Positions 15,533 through 24,665 of a stretch of DNA of 33,000 nucleotides are shown piece after piece. Every line of letters starts with the position of its first letter. Within the stretch, counting starts at the first letter, position 1. The notes beneath the pieces are model-generated. The model ran no database searches and had not been told where the DNA came from. It worked only from the letters and a program-made list of their open reading frames with translations. The position numbers and the translations under genes were made by a program. Source of the DNA: an uncultured Syntrophobacterales bacterium (GTDB lineage: Bacteria; Desulfobacterota; Syntrophia; Syntrophales; UBA5619); the NCBI GenBank assembly GCA_903928915.1, contig CAIYSL010000063.1, forward strand, positions 1 to 33,000. The letters run 5' to 3'.

Positions 15533-17247
15533 GGGGATTTCTCCCCGATCGCCTCGTCGAGCTTCCGCTTGAGGGTTTCGCTCTCCGGGTTGAACCGGAC
15601 GGCCCGTTCGTAGGCTTCGACTGCCTCCGGGATCCGCCCGGCGCGGAGATAGGCGTCTCCCAGGTGCTCGCTGATCGCCGCATCCTCGGGCAGGGCCTCC
15701 GCCGCCTCCTGAAGGAGCCGGATCGCCTCATCCAGCTTGTTCTGCCGGAAGTACAGCCAGCCCAGCGAATCGATGATGTAGCCGCTGCCGGGCTTCAGGG
15801 CGAGCGCCCGTTTGATCATCCGCTCCGCTTCGTCGAGGTTGATCCCCTTGTCCGCGTAGAGGTAGCCGATGAAGTTGAGCGCGTCCGCATGGTCGGGGTC
15901 GAGCTTCAGGACGCCCTGCATTGCCGCGATGCTCTCGTCGAAGCGGTCCGTCTTTTCGAACAGAACCCCGAGTCCGTAGTGGAGCTCGGCGCTGTCGGGC
16001 ATACTCTGCACCCCTTCCCGGAGGATCGCTTCCGCCTCGGGGAACCGCTTCAGCTCCTCGTACAGGGAGGCGAGATAGACGTGCATCCCCGGGGCGTCCT
16101 TCTTCAGCCGGATGGCGGCGAGCAGCGAATCGACAGCCGCGGTTACGGCGCCCTGGCGCTTGAGGATCATGGCGATGCGGATCTGGGCGTTGGCGTACTG
16201 CCCTTCCGCCGCGGCAGGGATCGTCCGCAGGGTCTCCAGGGCCTTGGCGTCGTCCTTGGCTTCATCGTAGGCAGTGCCGAGCAGATAGACGAGACGGTAT
16301 TCCTGGGGGTATTCCTTCACCAGGGCCGCCACCGACTCGATCGCTTTTGCATGCTGCCCCCGTTCGAGGGCGATCAGTCCCAGAGTCAGGCGCACTTCGC
16401 GGTTTGCCGGGTCCAGCTTCAGCACCTCCTGAAACGCCGTCTCCGCCTCATCGTAGCGCTTCTCCTGGAGGTACAGCTCCGCCAGCCGGATTCGGGGCAG
16501 GGGCCGCTCCGGCGCGGTTTCGGCCATCGACGTGTAGACGGCTATCGCCTTGGAGATCTTCTTCTGCCGTTCGTACAACCGGGCGAGGTCCAGCATGGCC
16601 GTCTCGAAATCCGGCCTGATGGCAAGGGTTTTTTTGAACTGGGCCTCGGCCTCGTCGTAGCGCTTCTGCTCGGCCAGGATCCTGGCCAGGTAGTAGTTAG
16701 TCATGAAATGGCCGGGGTCGATCCGGAGCAGCTCCTGAAACACGATCACGGCCTTTTCGTACTGCTTCTGCTCCACCTGCGCCGTCCCGAGATAGAAGCG
16801 GGCGGCCACGTTGTCCGGGTCCAGGGCGATTACGCGCTCGTACAGCGCCACAGCGCTCGGGTAGTCCTTCAGATGGAGGTAGATGTCCCCGAGCAGCTGG
16901 AGGGTATCCACGTCGGCCGGATGGTCCTGGATGATCCGCTTGCAGATCTCCAGCGCCTTGTGCGTGTCCCCCTTCTCCATGTACAGGGAAGCGATCTCCT
17001 TCGCCAGATAGGGGGAGGCGGGGTCGAGGAGGAGGGCCTTTTCCATCTCCCGGATCGCCTCTGCCAGCTCGGCATTGAGGGCAAGGATAACGCCCAGGGA
17101 GTAGTGAAACGCCGCCCCGTCGGGCCGCTGCGCCGCGGTAGCCGCGGGCGCGGCGGCCGTGCGGTGCGGAGCAACGGCTGCGCATCCCGAAAGCGTGGAG
17201 AGTATCGGCAGCACAAGCATGGAGCTGCACAACAGGGCCTTTAGCAT
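15529..17247 (-). CDS. TPR-repeat lipoprotein
   Basis: A 572-residue protein with a signal peptide and lipobox LSGC (Cys22), so it is probably anchored in the outer membrane facing the periplasm. From about residue 45 to 565 it is almost entirely tetratricopeptide repeats, about fifteen by eye: for example FHYSLGVILALNAELAEAI, ARFYLGTAQVEQKQYEKAV, LNFIGYLYADKGINLDEAE, GYIIDSLGWLYFRQNKLDEAI. Such solenoids hold protein complexes together; related Desulfobacterota proteins are usually annotated only as tetratricopeptide proteins. It overlaps the LolB-like gene by four bases, which suggests a shared job. The specific partner is unknown. Confidence 0.85.
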   Translation of the reverse strand: MLKALLCSSMLVLPILSTLSGCAAVAPHRTAAAPAATAAQRPDGAAFHYSLGVILALNAELAEAIREMEKALLLDPASPYLAKEIASLYMEKGDTHKALEICKRIIQDHPADVDTLQLLGDIYLHLKDYPSAVALYERVIALDPDNVAARFYLGTAQVEQKQYEKAVIVFQELLRIDPGHFMTNYYLARILAEQKRYDEAEAQFKKTLAIRPDFETAMLDLARLYERQKKISKAIAVYTSMAETAPERPLPRIRLAELYLQEKRYDEAETAFQEVLKLDPANREVRLTLGLIALERGQHAKAIESVAALVKEYPQEYRLVYLLGTAYDEAKDDAKALETLRTIPAAAEGQYANAQIRIAMILKRQGAVTAAVDSLLAAIRLKKDAPGMHVYLASLYEELKRFPEAEAILREGVQSMPDSAELHYGLGVLFEKTDRFDESIAAMQGVLKLDPDHADALNFIGYLYADKGINLDEAERMIKRALALKPGSGYIIDSLGWLYFRQNKLDEAIRLLQEAAEALPEDAAISEHLGDAYLRAGRIPEAVEAYERAVRFNPESETLKRKLDEAIGEKSP

Positions 17248-17276
17248 CGCATGGTTCCTTCCCGAACTGCGGCTCG

Positions 17277-18194
17277 TTACCGCTTTTTTGCCAGCATGTC
17301 CTTCTTCCCGCGCGATTCCTGCAGCGCGAGGTATGTCGTCAGGGGGATCACCCGCACCCCGCCGTCCCGCCAGAGGGGCTGCGCATCCGCGAGCGCCCGC
17401 AGGGTTTCCGGGCGGGGATGGCCGATCATCAGCAGCGGCTTTGCCCGCCGGCTTCCCCGCGGGGGCGGCTGGACCAGCGCCGCCAGGGCTGCGGCGTAAC
17501 CGGGCGCATGGTCGATGAACAGGCTGCGCGCCGCATAGCGGACCCCGGCCCGGGCGGCCGCCGACCGTGCCCGGGAATGGCCGGTGGTCACGCTGTCCAC
17601 GAAGAAGAGCCCCCGCCGGGCAAGCTCCTGCATCATGACGGCGAGCCCCGCTTCATCCTCCATGAACCGGGAGCCCATGTGGTTGTTCACCCCGGAGACG
17701 TGCGGGACGGCGGCGAGGTCCGCCGCGATCCGTCTGCGGAGCTCGCCCGGGTTCATCCCGACGAACAGGGCCCCGTTGCCGGGGTCGTTGCCAGGGTAGG
17801 AGCGGGGTTCCATCGGCAGATGGAGGAGGACCTCTTTCCCGGCTGCGTGGAGGAGACGCGCCGCCTCCCGGGCATGGGGAGTGTGGGGGAGCACGGCAAA
17901 GGCAAGCGGCGCCTCGATGCGCGCCAGTTCCTCCACCAGGCGGAGGTCGTAACCGATATCGTCGATGATGACGGCGACGTGCCGTCCTCCGCGCTCGTCC
18001 CCGGGCGCGCCCCGCTCGGGCGGCGGGGGCTGCACCGTCTTTTCCCGGCGTTCCTCCCCGCGGTGTTCGGGGATGGCGGTCCGCTCTTCCCGGGGGGCGA
18101 CCCGCTCCCGATAGATGATCACCGCCGCGATCAGCGCGGCGGCGATGATTACCGTCAGGAAGGGAAATCGCTTGAATCGCCTGTACAGAGTCAT
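17277..18194 (-). CDS. YibQ-type divergent polysaccharide deacetylase family protein
   Basis: A 305-residue protein with one N-terminal membrane segment (FPFLTVIIAAALIAAVIIY, about 10-28), a charged Pro-rich linker (30-70) and a periplasmic NodB-like domain. The domain starts VAVIIDDIGYD with the metal-type Asp78-Asp79, then FAVLPHTPHAREAA, LLHLPMEP with His125, and GVNNHMGSRF (168-177), the signature block of the DUF610/YibQ family. Members resemble polysaccharide deacetylases and commonly sit with envC and ctp genes. Here the ctp protease is directly upstream in the operon (22-base gap), with no envC in view. Enzyme activity is not established for the family. Confidence 0.85.
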   Translation of the reverse strand: MTLYRRFKRFPFLTVIIAAALIAAVIIYRERVAPREERTAIPEHRGEERREKTVQPPPPERGAPGDERGGRHVAVIIDDIGYDLRLVEELARIEAPLAFAVLPHTPHAREAARLLHAAGKEVLLHLPMEPRSYPGNDPGNGALFVGMNPGELRRRIAADLAAVPHVSGVNNHMGSRFMEDEAGLAVMMQELARRGLFFVDSVTTGHSRARSAAARAGVRYAARSLFIDHAPGYAAALAALVQPPPRGSRRAKPLLMIGHPRPETLRALADAQPLWRDGGVRVIPLTTYLALQESRGKKDMLAKKR

Positions 18195-18216
18195 GCCTCC
18201 CGCCTGCCGGCGGCGG

Positions 18217-19587
18217 TCATCCCTTCATATTCTTCTTCAGGATATCCCAGCCTTTGAGGATGTCGATCGCGTGTTTCAGCTGGGTGTCCTTGTCCAGGTC
18301 GTCGCTCTCCTTCTTCGTTTCCTTGCTCGGGTCCTTCTTCCCGTCTTTCTTGGGTTCCTCTTTCGGGTCCTTCTTCGTATCCTCCGGCTTGGCCTCAAGC
18401 TCCTTGATCGATTTGATGTGGCCCTTCAGGTCCCGCTCCCGCAGGCGCATCGACTGCTCGTCGTTGCCGTTCTTCTCGTCGGCCGGACGGATCTGTTTCA
18501 CCAGGATGTCGGGGGTGATCCCCTCGGCCTGGATCGATCTGCCCTTCGGGGTGTAGTATTTCGCCGTCGTCAACTTCAGCGCTGCGCCGCCTTCCATCGG
18601 GATGACCGTCTGCACGGATCCCTTGCCGAAGGTCTGCGCCCCCAGGATCACCGCCCGCCCGTTGTCCTGCAGGGCGCCGGAGACGATCTCCGCGGCGCTG
18701 GCCGTGCCTTCGTTGACCAGAACGACGATCGGGCAGGTCGGTTCGTCCCCGTCGTTTTTCGCCACTGCCTTGCTCTCCATTCCCTGGGACCGGCCGCGCG
18801 TGGAGACGATGACCCCCGACTTCAGGAAGAGGTCGGACACCTCGACCGACTGGTTGAGGAGGCCGCCGGGGTTGTTCCTGAGGTCGAGGACGATCCCCGC
18901 CAGGGGGGTGGCCTTCGCGGTGACCTCGCGGAGGGACTTCTTCAGCTCCTCCACCGTCCGCTCCTGGAACGTGGCGATCCGAATGTAGGCGATCTGGTTG
19001 TCATAGACCTTTGTCCTGACGGCCTTGATCTTGATGATGCTGCGGGTGATGACGAAGTCCTTCGGTTTGGCAAACCCCTCGCGCATGATGGTGATCGTCA
19101 CCTTCGTGTCCCGGGGGCCCCGGAGTTTCTTCACCGCCTCGGTGATGGTGATGTCCTTGGTGGTTACGTCGTCGATCTTGATGATCTGATCGCCCGCCTT
19201 GATCCCGGCGTTGTGGGCGGGGGTGTCTTCGATCGGGGAGACGACGGTGAGGACGTCCTTGAGGATCGTGATCTCGATGCCCAGGCCGCCGAAACTCCCG
19301 CGCGTCTCCACCTCGAGCTCCTTGTGCATCTCCGCGGTCATGAAAACACTGTGGGGGTCGAGGGATTTGATCATCCCGTTGATGGCCCCCTGCATCAGCT
19401 TCTCGGCATCCACCGGTTCCACATAGTTCTTTTCCACCATGTCCAGGACTTCGCTGAACGTTTTCAGACTCTTGTAGGTGTTCCGGTCGATCGCCGAAAC
19501 CCGGCTGTCGCCGTACGGGCCGAGCAGGATCAGGACGCCGAAAACGGCGCACAGGATGATGACCCTCTTGCGGGAACGAGTGTTCAT
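18217..19587 (-). CDS. ctpA: Carboxy-terminal processing protease (S41)
   Basis: A 456-residue periplasmic serine protease. An N-terminal hydrophobic segment (VIILCAVFGVLILLG, about 9-23) is a signal or anchor. A PDZ domain lies at about 100-170 (GGLGIEITI, ENTPAHNAGIKAGD-like), and the S41 core carries the Ser-Lys dyad: Ser297 in NEGTASAAE and Lys322 in TFGKGSVQ. ITPDILV ends the core. The tail (about 395-435) is an unusual run of alternating Lys, Asp, Glu and Pro, then a final helix. Such enzymes trim penicillin-binding or cell-wall hydrolase partners. ATG 19587 is chosen because TGGAGGA lies 8 bases upstream; a GTG 15 bases earlier is the alternative. It heads the minus-strand envelope operon. 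Confidence 0.93.
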   Translation of the reverse strand: MNTRSRKRVIILCAVFGVLILLGPYGDSRVSAIDRNTYKSLKTFSEVLDMVEKNYVEPVDAEKLMQGAINGMIKSLDPHSVFMTAEMHKELEVETRGSFGGLGIEITILKDVLTVVSPIEDTPAHNAGIKAGDQIIKIDDVTTKDITITEAVKKLRGPRDTKVTITIMREGFAKPKDFVITRSIIKIKAVRTKVYDNQIAYIRIATFQERTVEELKKSLREVTAKATPLAGIVLDLRNNPGGLLNQSVEVSDLFLKSGVIVSTRGRSQGMESKAVAKNDGDEPTCPIVVLVNEGTASAAEIVSGALQDNGRAVILGAQTFGKGSVQTVIPMEGGAALKLTTAKYYTPKGRSIQAEGITPDILVKQIRPADEKNGNDEQSMRLRERDLKGHIKSIKELEAKPEDTKKDPKEEPKKDGKKDPSKETKKESDDLDKDTQLKHAIDILKGWDILKKNMKG

Positions 19588-19927
19588 GTATGGTTCCTCC
19601 ACGTATCAATCCGCCGCCGCTGGCACGCCCGGCGGCCTGCCGTGGGCATGCGCGAAGGGTGGTGAGCCGACCCTCCCCGGGGGGGCCGCAGCGGGCCCCG
19701 ACCGCGATCGGTCGAAGCCATCTTCTCGAATGATACCACGTATGTTATGAAAATTTCCAGCACTTTTTTGACGCACCGAAGGACCTGCCGCCTGTGAAAA
19801 ATGTTTGCCCTGGGGAAAAATTGTGTGTAAGAAGCAGGGGGTATCATGCGCGGAATCGGGCGGCCGGCGAGCATCGCTCCACGCGGCGTGTGCCGACGCC
19901 CTGCACCGGCAAGGGAGGAGGGGAACC
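19588..19927. other. Divergent intergenic region, ctp / pspC
   Basis: About 340 bases with no convincing gene. The part nearest ctp is GC-rich; around 19725-19835 the sequence turns AT-rich (ATGTTATGAAAATTTCC, GAAAAATG, GGGGAAAAATTG), a likely promoter zone. One weak plus-strand pair is TTGCCC (19805-19810), 17 bases, TAAGAA (19828-19833). On the minus strand TATCAT at 19727-19732 could be a -10 for ctp, without a good -35. Confidence 0.35.
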
Positions 19928-20131
19928 ATGACGGAGAAGAACCTGTTGCAGCGGCTTACCAAATCGAAGGAAGACCGGGTGATCGGGGGGGTCTGCGGGG
20001 GGCTGGGCATGCACACCTCGATCCCCGCCTGGGCATGGCGCGTCTTGTTTTGTCTGCTTCTGTTTTGTTTTGGGACGGGGTTGCTCGTGTACGTCCTGCT
20101 CTGGATATTCATGCCGAACGAACAACTGTGA
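19928..20131 (+). CDS. PspC-domain mini membrane protein
   Basis: A 67-residue protein made only of a PspC domain: LTKSKEDRVIGGVCGGLGMHT (about 10-30) followed by one hydrophobic segment (WRVLFCLLLFCFGTGLLVYVLLWIFM, about 38-63). The family signature is the VIGGVCGGLG stretch, and the end LLWIFMPNE is typical. PspC domains take part in the phage-shock envelope-stress response in some bacteria, but single-domain copies like this are widespread and mostly untested. GGGAGGAGGGG just upstream supports the ATG at 19928. The IHF-like gene starts 11 bases after it, so they are likely cotranscribed. No other psp genes are seen. Confidence 0.85.
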   Translation: MTEKNLLQRLTKSKEDRVIGGVCGGLGMHTSIPAWAWRVLFCLLLFCFGTGLLVYVLLWIFMPNEQL

Positions 20132-20142
20132 GGAGAGAGATC

Positions 20143-20430
20143 ATGAAGAAGTCGGATTTGATCGTGGCGCTGTCCGCGAAGGAAGGGATCCGGGAGCAGG
20201 AGGCGTTCGAGGTGGTCAATCTGCTGTTCTCGGGTTTTACCGACGCCCTCAGGAAGGGCGCGCGGATCGAAATCCGGGGATTCGGCAGCTTTACGATCCG
20301 CAACTACCCTTCCTATCTGGGAAAGAACCCGAAGACCGGGGAGCGCGTCAAGGTCAGTCCGAAAAAGCTGCCCTACTTCAAGGTCGGGAAGGAATTGAAG
20401 GACGGGGTCAACAATGGGAAGGTTTTCTGA
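20143..20430 (+). CDS. HU/IHF-family DNA-binding protein (IHF-beta-like)
   Basis: A 95-residue protein with the full HU/IHF fold: N-terminal helices (MKKSDLIVALSAKEGI, EAFEVVNLLFSGFTDAL), the body strand RIEIRGFGSFTIR, and the DNA-bending arm containing GKNPKTGERV with the conserved Pro, then KKLPYFKVGKELKD. It binds in the minor groove and bends DNA. The 'RNYPSYLGKNPKTG' form is nearer to IHF beta (IhfB/HimD) than to HU. AGGAGAGAG precedes the ATG at 20143. It follows the PspC gene closely and converges with pgm; the 115-base gap between has no obvious terminator. Confidence 0.92.
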   Translation: MKKSDLIVALSAKEGIREQEAFEVVNLLFSGFTDALRKGARIEIRGFGSFTIRNYPSYLGKNPKTGERVKVSPKKLPYFKVGKELKDGVNNGKVF

Positions 20431-20545
20431 ACCCGCCGCGCTGCGCACGCCCCGCCGTTTGCCGGGAGCCGGCCGCCGGGACGAGGAATGTCGTTCGCCT
20501 GCCGGCGCGTCACCCCCGTTTCTGTAAACGCGCCCCGCAGTGCGG

Positions 20546-22201
20546 TCAGCGCACCCCCGCCCTGGCAAAGGCATCGGCGACGATGATCACGGCTTCGTCC
20601 ATGATGCTCCGCAGGTGCCCCTCACTCAGGAAACTCTCCGCGTAGATCTTGTACACCTCTTCCGTGCCGGAAGGACGGGCGGCGAACCAGCCGTTGGCGG
20701 TGACGCACTTGAGCCCGCCGATCGCGGCGCCGTTGCCGGGGGCGCGGGTCAGTGCGGCGAGGATGGGCTCCCCGGCGAGCTCCCGGGCGGAGATCATCTC
20801 CGGCGAGAGCGCCTTGAGCGCCGCCTTTTGCCCGCGGGTGGCCGGGGCATCGATCCGCGCGGTGTAACAGCGGCCGAACCGCTCCTCGATGCCGCGGTAG
20901 AACGCGGCTGGGTCCGCGCCGGTTTTCGCCGTGAGCTCGCAGGCGAGCAGGTCCATGATGATCCCGTCCTTGTCCGTCGACCACACCGTGCCGTCGCGCC
21001 TGAGGAACGACGCCCCGGCGCTCTCTTCCCCGCCGAAACCGGTCGTACCGTTCAGCAGGCCCTCCACAAACCACTTGAACCCCACGGGAACTTCGCAGAG
21101 GGGCCGACCCAGATCGGCGGCGATGCGGTCTAGCATGGAGGTCGAGACCAGGGTCTTTCCCACCGCCGCGTCCGTCCGCCACTCCGGGCGATTCCGGAAG
21201 AGGTAGGCGACGGCAGCGGAGAGGTACTGGTTGGGGGTCATCAGCCCCCCCTCCCGGGTGACGATGCCGTGCCGGTCGACGTCGGTGTCGTTGCCGAAGG
21301 CGATGTCGAAATTTCCCTTCAAGCCGATCAGGCCCGCCATGGCGTGGGGCGAGGAGCAGTCCATCCGGATCTTGCCATCCCCGTCGACCCGCATGAAGGC
21401 GAAGGTCGGATCGACGGTGCGGTTCACCACGGTCAGCGCAAGCCCGTACCGCGCGGCGATGGGGTCCCAGAAGTCCACCGCGGCCCCGCCGAGGGGATCG
21501 ACGCCGATGCGGAGACCGGAGGCGGCGATCGCTTCCATGTCGAGGACGCTCGCCAGGTCTTCCACATAGGGGGCCACGTAGTCGATCTCGCGAATCGCCC
21601 CCGTCCGCAGCGCCTTCCCGAAGGGGATCCTGCGGATCTTCCCCACCCCCGCGGCCATCAGCGTGTTGGCCCGCGCCTCGATCGCTCCGGTCGTGTCGGT
21701 GTCTGCGGGGCCTCCTTCGGGCGGGTTGTACTTGAACCCTCCGTCCTCCGGCGGGTTGTGGGACGGGGTGATGACCACCCCGTCGGCCAGCCCCTTCGTC
21801 CGGGCGCGGTTGTAGGTCAGGATGGCGTGCGAGACGACCGGGGTGGGGGTGTACCCGAGCCCCTGCTGGATCAGCACGGTGACGTCGTGGGCGGCGAACA
21901 CCTCGCCCGCGGTGGTGTGGGCCGCCTCGGAGAGGGCGTGGGTGTCCATCCCCATGAACAGCGGGCCGGTTATCCCCTTCGCTTTGCGGTATTCGCAGAT
22001 CGCCTTGCAGATCGCCAGGATATGCGTCTCGGTGAAACCGGCGTGGAGCGATGAACCCCGGTGACCCGACGTCCCGAAGGCCACCCGCTGGGCCGGGTCC
22101 GCGGGGTCGGGCCTGCGGGTGTAGTATGCCGACATCAGCCGCGGGATGTTGGCGAGGATGGATCTCGGCGCCGGCTTGCCGGCGAGTTCGTGGACCGTCA
22201 T
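20546..22201 (-). CDS. pgm: Phosphoglucomutase, alpha-D-glucose-specific
   Basis: A 551-residue enzyme that interconverts glucose 1-phosphate and glucose 6-phosphate, feeding glycogen, trehalose and nucleotide-sugar synthesis. Visible motifs: the early [10 protein letters not shown], the phosphoserine loop [11 protein letters not shown] with Ser147, the metal loop DTDVDRHG, the sugar-binding GGEESAG and the phosphate-binding [14 protein letters not shown] near the C-terminus. Length and order match E. coli Pgm (546). The ATG at 22201 is chosen by AGGGAGGG directly upstream and by the family start [11 protein letters not shown]. The RNase HI gene, on the same strand, ends 85 bases upstream, so the two may share a transcript. 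Confidence 0.96.
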   Translation of the reverse strand: MTVHELAGKPAPRSILANIPRLMSAYYTRRPDPADPAQRVAFGTSGHRGSSLHAGFTETHILAICKAICEYRKAKGITGPLFMGMDTHALSEAAHTTAGEVFAAHDVTVLIQQGLGYTPTPVVSHAILTYNRARTKGLADGVVITPSHNPPEDGGFKYNPPEGGPADTDTTGAIEARANTLMAAGVGKIRRIPFGKALRTGAIREIDYVAPYVEDLASVLDMEAIAASGLRIGVDPLGGAAVDFWDPIAARYGLALTVVNRTVDPTFAFMRVDGDGKIRMDCSSPHAMAGLIGLKGNFDIAFGNDTDVDRHGIVTREGGLMTPNQYLSAAVAYLFRNRPEWRTDAAVGKTLVSTSMLDRIAADLGRPLCEVPVGFKWFVEGLLNGTTGFGGEESAGASFLRRDGTVWSTDKDGIIMDLLACELTAKTGADPAAFYRGIEERFGRCYTARIDAPATRGQKAALKALSPEMISARELAGEPILAALTRAPGNGAAIGGLKCVTANGWFAARPSGTEEVYKIYAESFLSEGHLRSIMDEAVIIVADAFARAGVR

Positions 22202-22286
22202 GGTGCCCTCCCTACCCCCTGCCCGGAGCAGACCTTTTCCCTTCTCCAGACCTTCGACAGACCCCCCGTTTCCGGATGCCCCGTCT

Positions 22287-23024
22287 TCACCCAGCATTGC
22301 CGAACAGGCGGTCGGTGATCCGGGTGCGCCCCTCGACATAGGCCTCGTCCTCGCAGAGCTCCGAGCCCCGGGCCGCGGCCGCGGCGAGCTCGTCGCAGCG
22401 CTCGTTTTCCCGATGGCCGGCATGGCCCTTCACCCAGACGAAGGAGACCCGGTGGCGGTCGCACAGGGCCAGCAGCCGCTCCCAGAGGTCGCTGTTCTCG
22501 GCGGGCTCGCGGTTGGTGCGCATCCAGTTGTTGGCCCGCCAGGCGCGGGCCCATCCCTTGGCAATCCCGTTGACCACGTACCGCGAGTCGCTGTGCAGGA
22601 TCACCGCGGAGGGGGTCTTGAGCGCGGCGAGCGCCACAATGCAGGCCATCAGCTCCATGCGGTTGTTGGTGGTCAGACGGAACCCCTCCGAAAGTTCGGT
22701 CCGCTGCTCACCGGCCACGATGACGGCGCCGTAGCCCCCCGGTCCGGGGTTTTCGAAGCACCCCCCGTCGGTATAGATCAGGATCGTTCCGGCAGCCGGG
22801 GCGGGGGAAGGGGCCGGGCGAACGGCGCTCTTCGGCGCTTGCTTGCCGGGCAGGGGGTTCCGCAGCCACTGCTCGGCCTCGGCGCGGGTGGCGAATCCGC
22901 GATACAGGGCGCCGGGGACGCCTCGGATTTGCCCCTCGGCGCCTGCGGGGCCGAACCATGTTTCGTACACGCCGGGCCGGGCGCCCCGGGCGACTGCGTA
23001 GTATTTTTTTTGTGTGCGCCCCAC
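22287..23024 (-). CDS. rnhA: Ribonuclease HI with N-terminal hybrid-binding domain
   Basis: A 245-residue protein. Residues 5-55 ([18 protein letters not shown], ending [11 protein letters not shown]) are the viroplasmin-like RNA-DNA hybrid-binding domain more often seen in eukaryotic RNase H1. A Pro/Ala linker follows, then a full RNase HI domain from residue 80: catalytic Asp86 in YTDGG, Glu124 in NNRMELM, Asp146 in HSDSRYV, His204 and Asp211 in [15 protein letters not shown]. It cuts RNA in RNA-DNA hybrids. GTG 23024 is chosen because AGGAGG lies 7 bases upstream and the hybrid-binding domain starts right after it. The C-terminus carries about 25 extra acidic residues. The Cys-rich secreted protein gene ends 16 bases before it. 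Confidence 0.95.
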   Translation of the reverse strand: MGRTQKKYYAVARGARPGVYETWFGPAGAEGQIRGVPGALYRGFATRAEAEQWLRNPLPGKQAPKSAVRPAPSPAPAAGTILIYTDGGCFENPGPGGYGAVIVAGEQRTELSEGFRLTTNNRMELMACIVALAALKTPSAVILHSDSRYVVNGIAKGWARAWRANNWMRTNREPAENSDLWERLLALCDRHRVSFVWVKGHAGHRENERCDELAAAAARGSELCEDEAYVEGRTRITDRLFGNAG

Positions 23025-23040
23025 GCGCTTCCTCCTGTCC

Positions 23041-23421
23041 CTACTGCCAGTCGCCGTAGGCGCACCTGCCGCAGAGCCTGCGGCAGCGCAGATAGGCGTC
23101 GTTGTATTCGGCGGCAGGAACGAGGTTCTGCGCCGCACCGGTGCAGATGACGCGCAGCTCCGGCTCGTCCGATGCCGACGGGTTGCTCAGGGGGTAGCAT
23201 TCGTGCCGCGCGACGGGCTTGTAGGCATGGTCGGTGCAGGTCACCTGCGCGAGCAGCTGTTTCTCCCGGGCGTCGTTGTAGAACCCCATCGCCCCTTCGG
23301 TCTTGCAGCGGCCACCGACCGCCATCGGTCCGCAGGTAAGCCAGAACTCCGCGGGATACACGGGCGGCGGCGTCGTCAGATACAGAACGGCGACTGCCGC
23401 GCAGAGGACTACCGATCGCAC
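23041..23421 (-). CDS. Small cysteine-rich secreted protein, unknown function
   Basis: A 126-residue protein with a clear signal peptide (VVLCAAVAVLYLTTPPPVYPAEF, cleavage near residue 24) and eight cysteines in the mature part, the last three tightly spaced (LRCRRLCGRCAYGDW). Pairwise disulfides in the periplasm are likely. I recognise no named family. GTG 23421 is chosen since AAAGGAG lies 5 bases upstream; an earlier ATG at 23457 has no such site. The stop is 16 bases before rnhA on the same strand, so it is the first gene of a two- or three-gene unit with rnhA and pgm. The link to rnhA may be accidental. Confidence 0.65.
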   Translation of the reverse strand: MRSVVLCAAVAVLYLTTPPPVYPAEFWLTCGPMAVGGRCKTEGAMGFYNDAREKQLLAQVTCTDHAYKPVARHECYPLSNPSASDEPELRVICTGAAQNLVPAAEYNDAYLRCRRLCGRCAYGDWQ

Positions 23422-23612
23422 AGGGGCTCCTTTACCGGGTGTCGTTCGCCTGACCATATCTCACAGGTGGCGAGCCGATGCAAGCCCCTCTTCATCCGCA
23501 CCCCCGGCGGGAACCGGGACGAGCCGCGTCGAAAAGCGGACGGGGTCCGCCGCAGCCCGCGGATGCGGGACAGGGATACGCCTTCGGTTGCGTGGGGCCG
23601 CGCTTCGCGCCG

Positions 23613-24371
23613 TCAGTCCGCCAGTTTGGAGCCGGTAAAAAGATACCCCTGGGTCCGGGCGCTGGTTTGCGCCGCTGCCAGCAGACGCCTCGTCGCTACG
23701 CTGTAGTAGGCCATGCCCGTCAGGGTCTGGTTCGGCATGCTGCAGGGGGGTGGCCCGAAGGTGAGCGCCAGGGCGAAGATATTGCCGTGGCTGCGGGGGG
23801 CGGCGGTGCCTGTCACCGTGCAGCCGGCGGTGCTGATTCCGGTCACGACCCCGGTCGCGGAGATCGCGAACGTTGCGTTGTCAACGCTCGCAGATGTGGC
23901 CGACTGGCCGGAAAAGGTTCCCGACAGCGTTGACAGCAGGGGCGGCGCTTCGTAGTTCGTGTTGTAGGAGGAGGAAAAAGTCACGACGCCGGCGGCGCCG
24001 TAGGAAACGCTGCCGCCGAAGGCCTGCTTTTCCGTGTACGAGCCGGAAAGGGTGACGGGCAGAACGCCCGTGCCCTGGAAATTGAAATCCTGCCCGTTGC
24101 CGGAGGTAAAGCTGCCGTCGCCGGAGACGCCGCTGCCCTGAATGAATCCGGCAACGAGGGCTGCGTTCCCCGGCGGCGAATACAGGATGTAGTAGGTCCC
24201 GTCGTCGAGGACAAACCCGGTTATCGTCTGGCCGGCGCCGGTCGAACCGGACCACAGCCCCTCCGCCGACGTTGCCGGCGGCGCGGGCGTGTCGCTGCCG
24301 CCGCCGCATCCGGCCAGGAGCGCCAGAGCGACCATTACCACTGCCGTTGTCCCGGTATGCTTTCTGTGCAT
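23613..24371 (-). CDS. Gly/Ser/Thr-rich lipoprotein, unknown function
   Basis: A 252-residue predicted lipoprotein: signal peptide with lipobox LAGC (Cys22) followed by a Gly-rich tether GGGSDTPAPP. The mature part is a beta-rich repeat-like chain of short Gly/Ser/Thr segments (EGLWSGSTGAGQTITGFVLDDGTYYILYS, GSGVSGDGSFTSGNG, TLSGSYTEKQAFGGSVSYG, STLSGTFSGQSATSASV), with two Cys near residues 197 and 223. I have seen this EGLW-GST-TGFVLDDGTYY style mostly in Betaproteobacteria; function is unassigned. ATG 24371 is preferred over the longer reading because GGAAGGAGGAGG precedes it. It is divergent from the MFS gene. Confidence 0.7.
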   Translation of the reverse strand: MHRKHTGTTAVVMVALALLAGCGGGSDTPAPPATSAEGLWSGSTGAGQTITGFVLDDGTYYILYSPPGNAALVAGFIQGSGVSGDGSFTSGNGQDFNFQGTGVLPVTLSGSYTEKQAFGGSVSYGAAGVVTFSSSYNTNYEAPPLLSTLSGTFSGQSATSASVDNATFAISATGVVTGISTAGCTVTGTAAPRSHGNIFALALTFGPPPCSMPNQTLTGMAYYSVATRRLLAAAQTSARTQGYLFTGSKLAD

Positions 24372-24630
24372 CGCACCCTCCTCCTTCCGCATGCGCGGTG
24401 ATCCGATCTGCGGGTCATTCGTCATGGGCCGCCATCGCCCCGGTCGCGGGTCAAAGAGCGACGCCTCTGAGCCCCGGTCTCCGGGGGGGGCGGTTCGTTC
24501 AGCCCCGGCCGGCAGTCGCGGTTCGTCCGGCGCGGCCGCGGATGTGTCGCCTCACTATGGGGAGGGGGGCGGTGAAATTGCAATGTGGGGTGATGGTAAG
24601 CTGATTGGGAGGGGAAAGCGATAGGACCGC

Positions 24631-24659
24631 TTGTGTTCTGCGCGGGAATGGATTATTAA
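24631..24659 (+). promoter_or_regulatory. Candidate promoter for the MFS gene
   Basis: TTGTGT (24631-24636), 17 bases, TATTAA (24654-24659). Transcription would start near 24666, giving a leader of about 70 bases that contains the hairpins described next. Its position also argues against using the TTG at 24631 as a start codon. Confidence 0.35.
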
Positions 24660-24665
24660 GCGGCT

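Noticed and set aside
15481-17244. A 587-codon plus-strand frame opposite the TPR lipoprotein
   Set aside because: Its composition mirrors the repeats of the real gene and it has no start signal or recognisable domain.
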